Source of the DNA: Duganella levis
Lineage (GTDB): Bacteria; Pseudomonadota; Gammaproteobacteria; Burkholderiales; Burkholderiaceae_D
Assembly: GCF_009857605.1 (NCBI RefSeq)
Contig: NZ_WWCT01000002.1
Span: forward strand, 62,001 to 126,000
Direction of reading: 5' to 3'
Length of the DNA: 64,000 bases
Shown here: positions 1 through 8,974 of the stretch, in pieces
How positions within the stretch are numbered: the first letter of the stretch is position 1
How the letters are laid out: every line of letters begins with the position of its first letter
The notes under the pieces: generated by a model
What the model was told of the DNA's origin: nothing
Seen by the model: the letters and a program-made list of their open reading frames with translations, nothing else
The model's database searches: none
Program-made: the position numbers and the translations under genes

Positions 1-818
1 TGGTATCCCTGTGCTTGCCACCCTGCCAATAGCTGCTCGAATATGGGGGCGAGTTTCTGTCCTTCAAGCTCGGCGTGCAAAGTATAGACGTGGTCGCGCG
101 TGGCGCCTTCGGTCAGCTTGAGCAGGAAGGCGGCGATATTGCCGGTGCCGATCGTCACGCCGTCGACTTCGCAGCCCAGCACTTCGTCCAGCGTCGGCAG
201 CGTGGTCGGCATCTGGATGTGCTTCAGCACCTGCGCGCCGTCGGACAGACGGTGCGGACCGTCGGCCGGATTGGCCAGCTGGCCGTTTTCCTTCAGCACG
301 CAGCGGCCGTCGGAAGCGTAGGCGTAGCCGGCGGTGTCGTGTTCGTGGAAGGCGGCGTTGTTCATCTGCCAGCCGGCGGCGCCGTGGGTGCGCGGCGCCT
401 GGCCGAACACCTGGGTGAAACGGTTGGCGGCCTTGCGCATCATGCTGGTGGCCCAGCCGGCGTCGCGCCTGGCGACGTTGTCCTGCCACAGCACGTGGTC
501 CCAGGTGTGGATGCCGCACTCAAAGCCGGCGTCCTGCACCGCGCGCATGTCGGCGGCGCAGTCCTTGCCGATGTCCGGGCCGGGCAGCAGCACGCCGTAC
601 ATCAGCGTCTTGAAACCGTAATGCTCAACCACCGACGTGCGCGACACCTTGCTGAAGAAGCCCGGACGCAGCGCGCGCCGCATCGCCCAGCCGGTGTGAT
701 CCGGCCCGAGCGAAAACAGGAAGGTGGCGCCGGCATTGTGCGCCTTCAGCATGCGTACCAGGTTGGGTACGCCCTCACGGGTGCCGCGGTAGGTGTCGAC
801 GTCGATCTTCAACACCAT
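1..818 (-). CDS. arnD: ArnD-like deformylase, partial (3' end outside window)
   Basis: Polysaccharide-deacetylase-fold enzyme expected to remove the formyl group from undecaprenyl-phosphate-Ara4FN in the Ara4N lipid A pathway. The frame reads MVLKIDVDTYRGTREG at the N-terminus, then HTWDHVLWQDN and THGAAGWQMNNAA, matching the ArnD pattern (DVDT metal-binding start, HTWDH histidines). It has no stop inside the window, so its C-terminus lies beyond base 1. I chose the ATG at 818-816; an in-frame TTG at 836-834 (MNQKPL before MVLK) is possible because the frame is open back to the stop of the upstream gene at 840. The start region sits directly behind that gene, so the two are almost certainly co-transcribed and the last gene in view of the arn operon. 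Confidence 0.88.
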   Translation of the reverse strand, partial: MVLKIDVDTYRGTREGVPNLVRMLKAHNAGATFLFSLGPDHTGWAMRRALRPGFFSKVSRTSVVEHYGFKTLMYGVLLPGPDIGKDCAADMRAVQDAGFECGIHTWDHVLWQDNVARRDAGWATSMMRKAANRFTQVFGQAPRTHGAAGWQMNNAAFHEHDTAGYAYASDGRCVLKENGQLANPADGPHRLSDGAQVLKHIQMPTTLPTLDEVLGCEVDGVTIGTGNIAAFLLKLTEGATRDHVYTLHAELEGQKLAPIFEQLLAGWQAQGY

Positions 819-839
819 CAATGGTTTTTGATTCAATGC

Positions 840-1892
840 TTAGTCCATCAGTTTCTGTGCTTCGGCCACTTGGCCGCGGTAGGCGTCGAAGATTTTCTTC
901 AGCGCGTCAGCCATGGTGGTGGTCGGCTTCCAGTCCAGCTCTTCGCAGGTGTTGGTGATTTTCGGCACGCGGTTCTGCACGTCCTGGTAGCCGGCGCCGT
1001 AGTAGGCGCCCGAGGTGGTTTCAACGATCTGGACCTTGGCGGCGCCTTCGGCGTACTCAGGGTATTGCGGCGCCAGTTTCAGCATCATGTTGGCCAGTTC
1101 GCGGATCGAGAAATTGTTGACCGGGTTGCCGATGTTGTAGATCTTGCCGGTGGCGGCGCCGTTCTTGTTCTCGATGATTTTCATCAGCGCATCAATGCCG
1201 TCGTCGATGTCGGTGAACGCGCGTTTCTGCGCGCCGCCGTCCACCAGCGAGATGTTCTCGCCACGCACGATGTGGCCGAAGAACTGGGTCACCACGCGCG
1301 ACGAGCCTTCTTTCGGCGTGTGGATCGAATCCAGGCCGGCGCCGATCCAGTTGAATGGACGGAACAGCGTGAAGTTCAGGCCTTCCATGCCGTAGCCCCA
1401 GATCACGCGGTCCATCAGCTGCTTGGCGTTGGAGTAGATCCAGCGTGGCTTGTTGATCGGGCCGCAGATCAGTTCCGAGTTTTCCGGATCGAACTCTTCG
1501 TCGTGGCACATGCCATACACTTCCGAGGTCGATGGGAACACCAGGTGCTTGCCGTACTTGGCGGCGGAACGCACGATCGGCAGGTTGGCTTCAAAGTCCA
1601 GCTCGAATACGCGCAGCGGCGCTTTCACGTAGGTCGATGGGGTCGCAATAGCAACCAGCGGCAGGATCACGTCGCACTTCTTGACGTGGTACTCGACCCA
1701 TTCCTTGTTGATGGTGATGTCGCCTTCGAAGAAGTGCATGCGCGACTTGTAAGCCTCATTCTCCAGCACGTCGGTGATACGGTCGGTACTCATGTCCATG
1801 CCGTACACGTGCCAGTCGGTGGTTTCCAGAATGCGTTTCGACAGGTGATGGCCGATGAAGCCATTGACGCCGAGGATGAGAACTTTTTTCAT
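840..1892 (-). CDS. UDP-glucuronate oxidative decarboxylase (ArnA C-terminal half as a separate gene)
   Basis: A 350-residue extended short-chain dehydrogenase. It has the nucleotide-binding motif GVNGFIG (8-14), the STSEVYG segment and the YSNAK catalytic motif near residue 154. It corresponds to the C-terminal domain of E. coli ArnA, which oxidises and decarboxylates UDP-glucuronate to UDP-4-keto-pentose. Stand-alone enzymes of this type are known in Ralstonia as UDP-4-keto-pentose/UDP-xylose synthases. In ArnA this domain is fused to a formyltransferase; here the formyltransferase is the gene just upstream (1930-2874), so the bifunctional protein is split. Cytosolic. Translated between the formyltransferase and arnD in one operon with gaps of under 40 bases. 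Confidence 0.9.
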   Translation of the reverse strand: MKKVLILGVNGFIGHHLSKRILETTDWHVYGMDMSTDRITDVLENEAYKSRMHFFEGDITINKEWVEYHVKKCDVILPLVAIATPSTYVKAPLRVFELDFEANLPIVRSAAKYGKHLVFPSTSEVYGMCHDEEFDPENSELICGPINKPRWIYSNAKQLMDRVIWGYGMEGLNFTLFRPFNWIGAGLDSIHTPKEGSSRVVTQFFGHIVRGENISLVDGGAQKRAFTDIDDGIDALMKIIENKNGAATGKIYNIGNPVNNFSIRELANMMLKLAPQYPEYAEGAAKVQIVETTSGAYYGAGYQDVQNRVPKITNTCEELDWKPTTTMADALKKIFDAYRGQVAEAQKLMD

Positions 1893-1929
1893 GTGAGTAT
1901 ATCCAGGTAATGTTTAGTGCTGCCGCCGC

Positions 1930-2874
1930 TTAAGCGCGCGCGGCCAGGCGAATATCGAGCTGCTCCGCCGTGATCGGTTCACCATCGGCGGTCAATGCGG
2001 AAATCGTCAGCATGCGGCCATCGCCGCAAACGCCAAAGATGCAATTATCTACTACTGTCAAGCCCGGTGGCAAACTGAGAGAAACAACATTGCCAAAGTT
2101 GCCATGGCCAGTGCCGGTGATGCGGGCGCGCTGGATCACGTAGCGTACACCGTCGATGTCGGTAAAGGCGCCCGGATACGGCGGCGCCACCGCGCGGTGC
2201 AGGTTGTAGACGTGCTGGGCCGGCCAGAGCCAGTCGATGCGGCCGTCTTCCGGCTTGCGGCCGCCGAAGTAGCCGCCCTTGCTCAGGTCGTTGTGCAGGC
2301 GCGGCGCCGTGCCGTCCAGCAGCGATGGCAGCACGCGCCACAGCGCCTGCTCGGCCGCCACCTGCACCTTGCCGAATACTTCGTGCGCGGTGTCGTCCGG
2401 CAGGATCGGCACTTCCATCTGCGAGACGATGGCGCCGGCGTCCGGCTTGACGGTCATTTCGTGCAGCGTGGCGCCGGTCACGGTGGCGCCGTGCAGCACC
2501 GCCCAGTTGACCGGCGCGCGGCCGCGGTATTCCGGCAACAGCGAGCCGTGCATATTGAACGCGGGCGCCACCGCCAGCAGCTCGGCCGGCAGCATGTTGC
2601 GGTAGTAAAAGCTGAACATCAGGTCCGGCTTGGCGGCCTGCACCTGCGCCAGCAGCTCGGGCGACTTGGCGTCGGCCGGCGTGATGTAGGGAATGCCTTC
2701 GGCCTCGCACAGCGAAATCACCGATTCGAACCAGATGTTTTCGTTGGCGCTGTCCTCGTGCGTGACCACCAGCGCGACGTCGACGCCGCCGGCCAGCAGC
2801 ACTTTCAGGCAGCGCACGCCGACATTGTGATAGCCGAAGACGACGGCGCGCTTGCGCGGTTCCAGGTCACTCAT
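1930..2874 (-). CDS. UDP-4-amino-4-deoxy-L-arabinose formyltransferase (ArnA N-terminal half as a separate gene)
   Basis: A 314-residue formyltransferase of the Fmt/ArnA family. It carries the folate-binding signature HGSLLPEYRG (109-118), with N107, H109 and D145 fitting the ArnA catalytic triad Asn-His-Asp. It should transfer a formyl group from N10-formyl-THF to UDP-L-Ara4N, driving the pathway forward. The frame is open further upstream, but the start chosen is the ATG at 2874-2872, which gives the family N-terminus and overlaps the arnC stop by 8 bases, a typical coupled start. The long upstream extension in this frame lies inside arnC and is not coding. Confidence 0.9.
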   Translation of the reverse strand: MSDLEPRKRAVVFGYHNVGVRCLKVLLAGGVDVALVVTHEDSANENIWFESVISLCEAEGIPYITPADAKSPELLAQVQAAKPDLMFSFYYRNMLPAELLAVAPAFNMHGSLLPEYRGRAPVNWAVLHGATVTGATLHEMTVKPDAGAIVSQMEVPILPDDTAHEVFGKVQVAAEQALWRVLPSLLDGTAPRLHNDLSKGGYFGGRKPEDGRIDWLWPAQHVYNLHRAVAPPYPGAFTDIDGVRYVIQRARITGTGHGNFGNVVSLSLPPGLTVVDNCIFGVCGDGRMLTISALTADGEPITAEQLDIRLAARA

Positions 2875-3880
2875 GATGGCGGCCCACGGTGCGTTTCTCG
2901 ACGCCGGGCGGCGGCAGCGGCTGGCCGTTGTCGTCGCGCTGTTGCAGGATGGTCTGCACCACGTAGCGCGGACGGGCCCGCACTTGCTGGAAGATGCGGC
3001 CGACATATTCGCCCAGCAAACCGATGCCGAACAGGATGATGCCCATGAAGAAGAAGGTGATGGCAAACAGCGTGAACACGCCTTCCGCTTCCGCGCCCAG
3101 GAACAGGCGGCGCGCCACCAGCACCACCACCAGCAGCGCCGACAGCAGCGACATCAGCATGCCCATCATCGAGTAGAACTGCAGCGGCACCAGCGAGAAG
3201 CCGGTGACCAGGTCGAAGTTCAGGCGGATCAGGCTGTACAGCGAGTATTTCGATTCGCCGGCCGAACGCTCTTCGTGCTCGACCACGATTTCGGTCGGGT
3301 TGCGCGAGAAGCGGTAGGCCAGCGCCGGCACAAAGGTATTCACTTCGGCGCACTGGTTCATCAGGTCGACGATGTTGCGGCCGTAGGCGCGCAGCATATT
3401 GCCCTGGTCGGTGATCTTGATGTTGGTGATGCGCTCGCGCAGGTGGTTCATGGCCTTGGAGGCGTAGGTGCGCCACGCCGAGTCCTGGCGTTTGCGGCGG
3501 ATCGAGCCGACGTAGTCGTAGCCTTCGCGTACCTTGGCCACCAGGTTGCCGATTTCTTCCGGCGGATTTTGCAGGTCGGCGTCCAGCGTCACCATGATGT
3601 CGCCGCGCGACGCTTCAAAGCCGGCCAGGATGGCCATGTGCTGGCCGTAGTTACCGTTGAACAGCACCACGCGGGTCACGTCCGGGCGCTGGCGGAACTG
3701 TTCGGCCAGAATCGACACCGAGTTGTCGCGGCTGCCGTCGTTGACGAACACGATTTCGTAGCTGGCGCCCAGCTTGTCCAGTGCCGGATACAGGCGCGCG
3801 AACAAGGCGGCCAGGCCGGCCTGTTCGTTGTAGATCGGGATGACGACGGAGATTTCCGGCTTGTTCAGGGAGACGGTCAT
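2867..3880 (-). CDS. arnC: Undecaprenyl-phosphate Ara4FN transferase ArnC
   Basis: Family 2 glycosyltransferase of 337 residues. The N-terminal GT-A part has ISVVIPIYNEQ, VNDGSRDNS and the metal-binding TLDADLQNPPEE, as in ArnC/DPM1-like enzymes. Two hydrophobic segments lie near residues 235-260 and 270-295, which anchor the enzyme in the inner membrane. It joins Ara4FN to undecaprenyl phosphate on the cytoplasmic face. The start overlaps the arnB stop by 4 bases and the stop overlaps the formyltransferase start by 8 bases, so arnB-arnC-formyltransferase form a tightly coupled unit. Confidence 0.93.
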   Translation of the reverse strand: MTVSLNKPEISVVIPIYNEQAGLAALFARLYPALDKLGASYEIVFVNDGSRDNSVSILAEQFRQRPDVTRVVLFNGNYGQHMAILAGFEASRGDIMVTLDADLQNPPEEIGNLVAKVREGYDYVGSIRRKRQDSAWRTYASKAMNHLRERITNIKITDQGNMLRAYGRNIVDLMNQCAEVNTFVPALAYRFSRNPTEIVVEHEERSAGESKYSLYSLIRLNFDLVTGFSLVPLQFYSMMGMLMSLLSALLVVVLVARRLFLGAEAEGVFTLFAITFFFMGIILFGIGLLGEYVGRIFQQVRARPRYVVQTILQQRDDNGQPLPPPGVEKRTVGRHHE

Positions 3881-5016
3881 TTGATCAGGATCGCTTTCAC
3901 GGCTGCGACTGCGCGATCGACGTCGGCAAAAGTCATGGCGTAGAACATCGGCAGGGTCACGGTCAGGTAGCCGAGTTTTTCGGAGACCGGGAACATGCCT
4001 TCCTTGAAGCCGCGCTCGCGGTACAGGCTGAACAAATGGATCGGCGAGTAGTGGTAGCCGGTGCCGACGTTGAAGCGGTCCTTCATGGCGGTCATGAAGT
4101 CGGCGCGCGTGCTCGGACCGTTGTCCGGCAGGATGATCTGGAACAGGTGGTAATTGCTGGAATCGAAGGCTTGCAGCGGCAGCTGGGCGCCGGACTGCGC
4201 TTCAAACTCCGGACCAAACGCCTCGTAATAGCGGCGCGCCAATGCGCGGCGATGGGCGGTGACCTGCTCGATATTGGCGAACTGGCCCAGGCCGATGGCG
4301 GCCATGATGTCGCTCATATTGTATTTGCCGCCCAGGACATCGACATCGATGCCGTCGACGCCGCTGCGGGTCACGCCTTGCAGGCGGTATTTCTCGGCAA
4401 TCTTGGCTTCTTCCAGGTTGTTCAGCACCAGTGCGCCGCCTTCGCCGGTGGTCAGGTTCTTGTTGGCCTGGAAGCTGAACGAGACGAAATCGCCGAACGA
4501 ACCGATGCGCTTGCCGTTCCATTCGGAACCGAAGGCTTGCGCCGCATCTTCCACCACGCGCAGATTATGCTTTTTGGCGATGGCGTACAGGCGGTCCATA
4601 TCGACCGGCAGGCCGGACAGGTAGACCGGAATGATGGCCTTGGTGCGCGGCGTGATCGCGGCTTCGACTTTATCGAGGTCGATATTGCGGGTGACCGGGT
4701 CGATGTCGGCAAACACCGGGGTGGCGCCGACTTCGATGATGACGTTGGCGGTGGCGACCCACGAAATCGGCGTGGTGATCACTTCATCGCCAGGACCGAT
4801 GCCGGCGATGCGCAACGCGATTTCCATCGTGCAGGTGCCGGAATTGAAGGTGCGCACCGGACGGCCGCCGAAGTACTCGGACATCTGGGCTTCAAACGCC
4901 GCCACTTTCGGGCCGCTGGTGATCCAGCCCGAACGCAGGACTTCGCCCACGGCGGTAATGGTGGCCTCGTCGATCGTAGGCTTGGAAAAGGGCAGGAAGG
5001 GCTGATCAGCACTCAT
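3877..5016 (-). CDS. arnB: UDP-4-keto-pentose aminotransferase ArnB
   Basis: A 379-residue PLP-dependent aminotransferase of the DegT/DnrJ/EryC1/StrS family. The PLP lysine is K186 in FQANKNLTTGEGG, and the VEDAAQAFGS motif carries the PLP-ring aspartate. It makes UDP-L-Ara4N from the 4-keto sugar using glutamate. The start chosen is the ATG at 5016-5014 (MSADQPFLPFSKP); the longer open frame runs into the flippase gene. The 64 bases before it are AT-rich, so an internal promoter for the arnB-arnD half is possible, although I see no clear -35/-10 pair. Confidence 0.92.
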   Translation of the reverse strand: MSADQPFLPFSKPTIDEATITAVGEVLRSGWITSGPKVAAFEAQMSEYFGGRPVRTFNSGTCTMEIALRIAGIGPGDEVITTPISWVATANVIIEVGATPVFADIDPVTRNIDLDKVEAAITPRTKAIIPVYLSGLPVDMDRLYAIAKKHNLRVVEDAAQAFGSEWNGKRIGSFGDFVSFSFQANKNLTTGEGGALVLNNLEEAKIAEKYRLQGVTRSGVDGIDVDVLGGKYNMSDIMAAIGLGQFANIEQVTAHRRALARRYYEAFGPEFEAQSGAQLPLQAFDSSNYHLFQIILPDNGPSTRADFMTAMKDRFNVGTGYHYSPIHLFSLYRERGFKEGMFPVSEKLGYLTVTLPMFYAMTFADVDRAVAAVKAILIK

Positions 5017-5080
5017 GAGGTGGTATGCTCTCTTAATATATTTTTGTCTATGACGTATGGCCGTCATTCTAAATTGTTCG

Positions 5081-5452
5081 TCAGGTACGCGCCAGCCACG
5101 CCACCCCGACCAGGATGACGAAAATGGCAAGCAGGCGCTGCATCGACAGCGCTTCGCCGAACAGGTACCAGGCGCCGACGGCGGTGACCACATAGCCTAA
5201 AGACAACATCGGATAGGCGACGGACACATCGACGCGCGACAGTGCAATAATCCACAGCACTACCGACAGTACGTAGCAAGTAAGCCCGCCAATGATGGGC
5301 AACTGCGTGGCGACGCGCCAGCCGACACTGAACAGATTGCTCAGCGTCAGGTGGATTTCGCCGACGTTGCGGGCGCCGGCCTTGAGCAGCAGTTGCGCTA
5401 CTGCATTAAGCAGCACGCCGACGATGATGAAGCTAAACGTTGCAATATTCAT
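5081..5452 (-). CDS. SMR-type flippase subunit, ArnE/ArnF-like
   Basis: A 123-residue protein with four hydrophobic segments and the small-multidrug-resistance/EamA architecture (MNIATFSFIIVGVLLNAVAQLLLKAG at the start, GVAWLA at the end). In enterobacteria ArnE and ArnF form a heteromer that flips undecaprenyl-phosphate-Ara4N across the inner membrane. Only one such gene is present here, so a homodimer or a distant partner is implied. It lies between arnT and arnB, 15 bases after arnT, which supports the flippase role rather than drug export; the sequence alone does not separate the two. Confidence 0.75.
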   Translation of the reverse strand: MNIATFSFIIVGVLLNAVAQLLLKAGARNVGEIHLTLSNLFSVGWRVATQLPIIGGLTCYVLSVVLWIIALSRVDVSVAYPMLSLGYVVTAVGAWYLFGEALSMQRLLAIFVILVGVAWLART

Positions 5453-5467
5453 TTATGGTTTTATTCA

Positions 5468-7126
5468 TTACAGATTGGTAATGACGATCCGGCGGCTGTC
5501 TTCCGCGATCACGCGCATGGTCACGCCCTTGCTTTTCAATTCCCGATAAGCATCGTCGCTGACGATGGCCATGGCCTTGACCTGCTGCGCCGTATGCTCG
5601 CGCCAGCGGGCGATAAAGCCGTCCACCGTCGGAATCGACAGCTCCGGCTGCTGGCGCAGGCCGAAGGTGAATTCGTCCCAGTAATCCACCAGGATCACCG
5701 TGCGGCGCAGGTAGAAGGTCATCGATTGCTCGTAGGTGGAGACCGAATAGATCTTGGTGTCCGCTTGCAGTTCTGGCAGCATCTTCAACGCCAGTTGTTT
5801 GCCGGCGCGCAGATTGCCATACGGCTCAAAGCCGGTCAGGATCAGCTGTACCGAGACAAAACCGGCGATGGCCAGCGTCAGCACGGTCAGGTCGCGGCGC
5901 AGCTGGCGCGCATGCAGCATCGCCAGCGCACCGCCGCCGGCCGCCACGATGGCGGCCGTCAGCACCCACGGCTGGTAGGCTTCCAGCAGCGCGCGCTCGT
6001 CCGGATGGCGCGTCGCGTTGCCGATCATGTGCGGCAGCGCCGCCAGCCCAGCTATGCCGACCAGCACCAGCAGGCCGGCCGCCAGCGTGCGGTTCATGCG
6101 CGAGGCGCTTTCCAGATAGGTGGCGATCAGGATGGCCAGCGCCGGGAATACCGGCAGGATGTAGCCCGGCAGCTTGGAGCTGGAATAGCTGAAGAAGAAG
6201 GTAATGAACACGGCCCAGATCACCAGCAGCAGTTTCGGCTGGAACACGCCGGCCGTGCGCTTGGCGCCCTGGAACAGCGCCTGCGGCAGCAGGCCCAGCC
6301 ATGGCATCACGCCGGGAATCAGCAGCAGCAGGAAGTAGTACCAGGCGCCTTCACGGTGGTGGGCCTTGAGGAAGAAGCGTTCCCAGTGTTCATGGATGAA
6401 GAAGAAATGCGGCTGTTCCGGGTTCTTCAGCGCCACCAGCACAAACCACGGCGCGGCAATGGCGAAGAACAGCACCAGGCCTTTGCCCAGATGCAGACGT
6501 TTCCAAATGGTAACGTCACGCGACAGCACGGTGTACAGCACCAGCACCGCGCCCGGCAGCACTAGGCCGATCAGGCCCTTGGCCAGCACCGCCAGCGCCA
6601 TGCCGGTCCAGCACAGCAACATCCAGTTGCGTTGTTCGGTCGGCGTGGCGTTATCGCGCTGGGCCAGCAGCAGGCTGCACAGGGCGATGGTCATCATGCC
6701 CGACAGGCCCATGTCCAGCGAGTCGATCTGGCCGCAGGCGACCCAGAACAGGCTGGAACCCAGCGTCAGCGCGGCATAGAAGCCGGCGCGCTGGCCGAAC
6801 ACGCGGTTGGCGGCATAGCCGGTGAACAGCACGCCGCCCAGGCCGCACAGCCCGGTCCACAGGCGCGCCTGCCACTCGCCCAGGCCGAACAGGCCGAACG
6901 AGACGGCGTTCATCCAGGTTTGCAGCGGCGGCTTTTCGAAATACTTGATGCCATTCAGGCGGGTGGTGATCCAGTCGCCGGTGGCCCACATCTCGCGCGC
7001 CATTTCGGCGTAGCGGCCCTCATCGGGCGGCACCAGCGTGCGCACGCCCAGCACGTACAGCCAGACAATGACGAACGCCGCCAGCAGTCCCCACACGACT
7101 TTCTTGGAGTTGTAGAGGTCGTTCAT
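5468..7126 (-). CDS. arnT: Lipid A 4-amino-4-deoxy-L-arabinose transferase-like GT39 protein
   Basis: A 552-residue polytopic glycosyltransferase of the GT-C/PMT family. The first extracytoplasmic loop has the conserved acidic pair in PPDEGRYAEMAREM (D35, E36), followed by GDWITTRLNGIKYFEKPPL, typical of ArnT. About a dozen hydrophobic segments precede a soluble C-terminal periplasmic domain. It transfers L-Ara4N from undecaprenyl phosphate to lipid A phosphates, giving resistance to polymyxin and cationic peptides. The chosen ATG (7126-7124) shares one base with the upstream stop (TGATG). The rest of the arn operon supports the ArnT call over a generic PMT transferase. Confidence 0.87.
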   Translation of the reverse strand: MNDLYNSKKVVWGLLAAFVIVWLYVLGVRTLVPPDEGRYAEMAREMWATGDWITTRLNGIKYFEKPPLQTWMNAVSFGLFGLGEWQARLWTGLCGLGGVLFTGYAANRVFGQRAGFYAALTLGSSLFWVACGQIDSLDMGLSGMMTIALCSLLLAQRDNATPTEQRNWMLLCWTGMALAVLAKGLIGLVLPGAVLVLYTVLSRDVTIWKRLHLGKGLVLFFAIAAPWFVLVALKNPEQPHFFFIHEHWERFFLKAHHREGAWYYFLLLLIPGVMPWLGLLPQALFQGAKRTAGVFQPKLLLVIWAVFITFFFSYSSSKLPGYILPVFPALAILIATYLESASRMNRTLAAGLLVLVGIAGLAALPHMIGNATRHPDERALLEAYQPWVLTAAIVAAGGGALAMLHARQLRRDLTVLTLAIAGFVSVQLILTGFEPYGNLRAGKQLALKMLPELQADTKIYSVSTYEQSMTFYLRRTVILVDYWDEFTFGLRQQPELSIPTVDGFIARWREHTAQQVKAMAIVSDDAYRELKSKGVTMRVIAEDSRRIVITNL

Positions 7127-7518
7127 CAGGCGCTTTTGCCCTCGTTGGCGTCGATGATCAGGGCCAGCGCGACCTTGCGGCCTTCGCCCATCAGGATGTT
7201 GTAGGTGCGGCAGGCGGCCTGGCTGTCCATGCACTCGACGCCGATGCGGCGCAGCGTCAGCGCGGCGGTCAGCCTGGGATGGATGAAGCGCTGGCGGGCG
7301 CCGGTGCCGAGGATCACCACGTCCGGATTCTCGGCGCCGATCAGGTCGAAATGTTCGGCGGTGATCGACTCGAAGGTCGGCGCATTCCAGGCGCGCGGCG
7401 CCACTTCCGGCAGTACGATCAGGCTGTAGTTGTAGCGCTCAGCATTGATTTCGACGCCGGTTTCGTCGTAGCCGGTAACGGTCTGGTATTTTTGGGTATC
7501 GCTTTGGTGGAGCTTCAT
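7126..7518 (-). CDS. Mth938-like domain protein
   Basis: A small soluble protein (130 residues from the ATG at 7518) of the Mth938/DUF498 fold, recognisable from PDVVILGTGARQRFIHP and GVECMDSQAACRTYNILMGEGRKVALALI. Family members have been crystallised, but no enzymatic role is established that I know of. An in-frame TTG at 7557 would add 13 residues; I prefer the internal ATG (MKLHQSD). It is the first gene of the arn operon as seen here and its stop codon overlaps the arnT start, so it is co-translated with arnT. Whether it works in lipid A modification is unknown. Confidence 0.8.
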   Translation of the reverse strand: MKLHQSDTQKYQTVTGYDETGVEINAERYNYSLIVLPEVAPRAWNAPTFESITAEHFDLIGAENPDVVILGTGARQRFIHPRLTAALTLRRIGVECMDSQAACRTYNILMGEGRKVALALIIDANEGKSA

Positions 7519-7717
7519 GTCGGAAATCGTGGATGGAATCGGGTGTATAAAGCGCAAAAGAAGTTGTCATTGTAGCGTTTTCAAGGGGCGTCCGGCCTGA
7601 AAGGTTGATTAAATCGGCCCCTTTCGGCAGAATGGTTCTTTTCGCATTGCAGCACGGGCCGCCACCGGCATTTTTGGCAGGTCATGGAAGTTTGCCTCAC
7701 ATAAACAGGATTTTATT

Positions 7718-8950
7718 TTGCGACCGATTCAAAAATCGAACAAACTGGCGGAAGTCTGCTACGAGATCCGCGGCCCGGTGCCGGAAAAAGCCCGGCAAAT
7801 GGAAGAGGAAGGCCACAAGATCACCAAGTTGAATATCGGCAACCTCGCCGTGTTCGGCTTCGATCCGCCGGACGAGATCGTGCAGGACATGAAGATCAAC
7901 CTGTCGAATGCGGCCGGCTACACCGATTCCAAGGGCATGTTTGCGCCGCGCAAGGCGGTGATGCACTACACCCAGGGCAAGAATATCGCCGGCGTCAGCA
8001 TCGACGATATCTACCTGGGCAATGGCGCGTCCGAGCTGATCGTGATGTCGATGAATGCGCTGCTGAACAACGGCGACGAGGTGCTGGTGCCGGCCCCGGA
8101 CTATCCGCTGTGGACGGCGGCGGTGTCGTTGTCGGGCGGCACGCCGGTGCATTATGTGTGCGACGAGCAGCAGGAGTGGTATCCGGACATCGAGGACATG
8201 CGCCGCAAGATCACGCCGAACACGCGCGCCATCGTCGTCATCAACCCCAACAATCCGACCGGCGCGCTGTACCCGGTCGAGCTGCTGCTGCAGATCATCG
8301 AGCTGGCGCGCCAGCACGACCTGATTATTTACGCCGATGAAATCTACGACAAGGTGCTGTACGACGGCGCCGAGCACGTGTCGATCGCCTCGCTGGCGGA
8401 CGACCTGCTGTTCGTGACCTTCAACGGCCTGTCGAAGAATTACCGCGCCTGCGGCTACCGGTCCGGCTGGATGGTGGTGTCGGGCGAAAAGTCGCACGCA
8501 AAAGATTACATCGAAGGCCTCAACATGCTGGCCTCGATGCGCTTGTGCGCCAACGCTCCGGGGCAGTTTGCGATCCAGACTGCGCTCGGCGGCTACCAGT
8601 CTATCGACGATCTGGTTGGCCCGGGCGGGCGCCTGTTGAAGCAACGCGATCTGGCCTACAAGCTGCTGACCGAGATACCGGGCGTCACTTGTGTCAAGCC
8701 GAAAGCGGCGCTGTATATGTTCCCCCGTCTTGATCCGAAGATCTATCCGATCGCGGATGACCAGCAGTTCGCTTACGAGCTGCTGGCCGAAACGAAAGTG
8801 CTGATCGTCCAGGGCAGCGGCTTTAACTGGATCGCGCCGGATCACTTCCGCGTCGTGTTCCTGCCGAACTCGGACGATATGGTGGAAGCCTTCGGCCGCA
8901 TGGCCAAGTTCATGGAAAGCTACCGCAAGCGCCACGGCGCCAGCTTTTAA
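7718..8950 (+). CDS. alaA: Alanine transaminase AlaA-like (class I/II aminotransferase)
   Basis: A 410-residue fold-type I PLP aminotransferase that aligns by eye along most of its length with E. coli AlaA (YfbQ): starts RPIQKSNKLAEVCYEIRGPV, then LVPAPDYPLWTAAVSL, VINPNNPTGA and the PLP-lysine region FNGLSKNYR. Expected reaction: pyruvate plus glutamate to alanine plus 2-oxoglutarate. The start is a TTG at 7718; it gives exactly the AlaA N-terminus and has an AGGA element 7 bases upstream, so I trust it over any later ATG. Homoserine dehydrogenase follows after 24 bases, an order common in Burkholderiales. Confidence 0.9.
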   Translation: MRPIQKSNKLAEVCYEIRGPVPEKARQMEEEGHKITKLNIGNLAVFGFDPPDEIVQDMKINLSNAAGYTDSKGMFAPRKAVMHYTQGKNIAGVSIDDIYLGNGASELIVMSMNALLNNGDEVLVPAPDYPLWTAAVSLSGGTPVHYVCDEQQEWYPDIEDMRRKITPNTRAIVVINPNNPTGALYPVELLLQIIELARQHDLIIYADEIYDKVLYDGAEHVSIASLADDLLFVTFNGLSKNYRACGYRSGWMVVSGEKSHAKDYIEGLNMLASMRLCANAPGQFAIQTALGGYQSIDDLVGPGGRLLKQRDLAYKLLTEIPGVTCVKPKAALYMFPRLDPKIYPIADDQQFAYELLAETKVLIVQGSGFNWIAPDHFRVVFLPNSDDMVEAFGRMAKFMESYRKRHGASF

Positions 8951-8974
8951 TTCAGATCCACAGAAAAGATTGAT

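Noticed and set aside
7583-7623. AAGGGGC/GCCCCTT inverted repeat in the alaA/arn divergent region
   Set aside because: Arms of 7 bp with a 27-base loop are too weak to call an operator or terminator.
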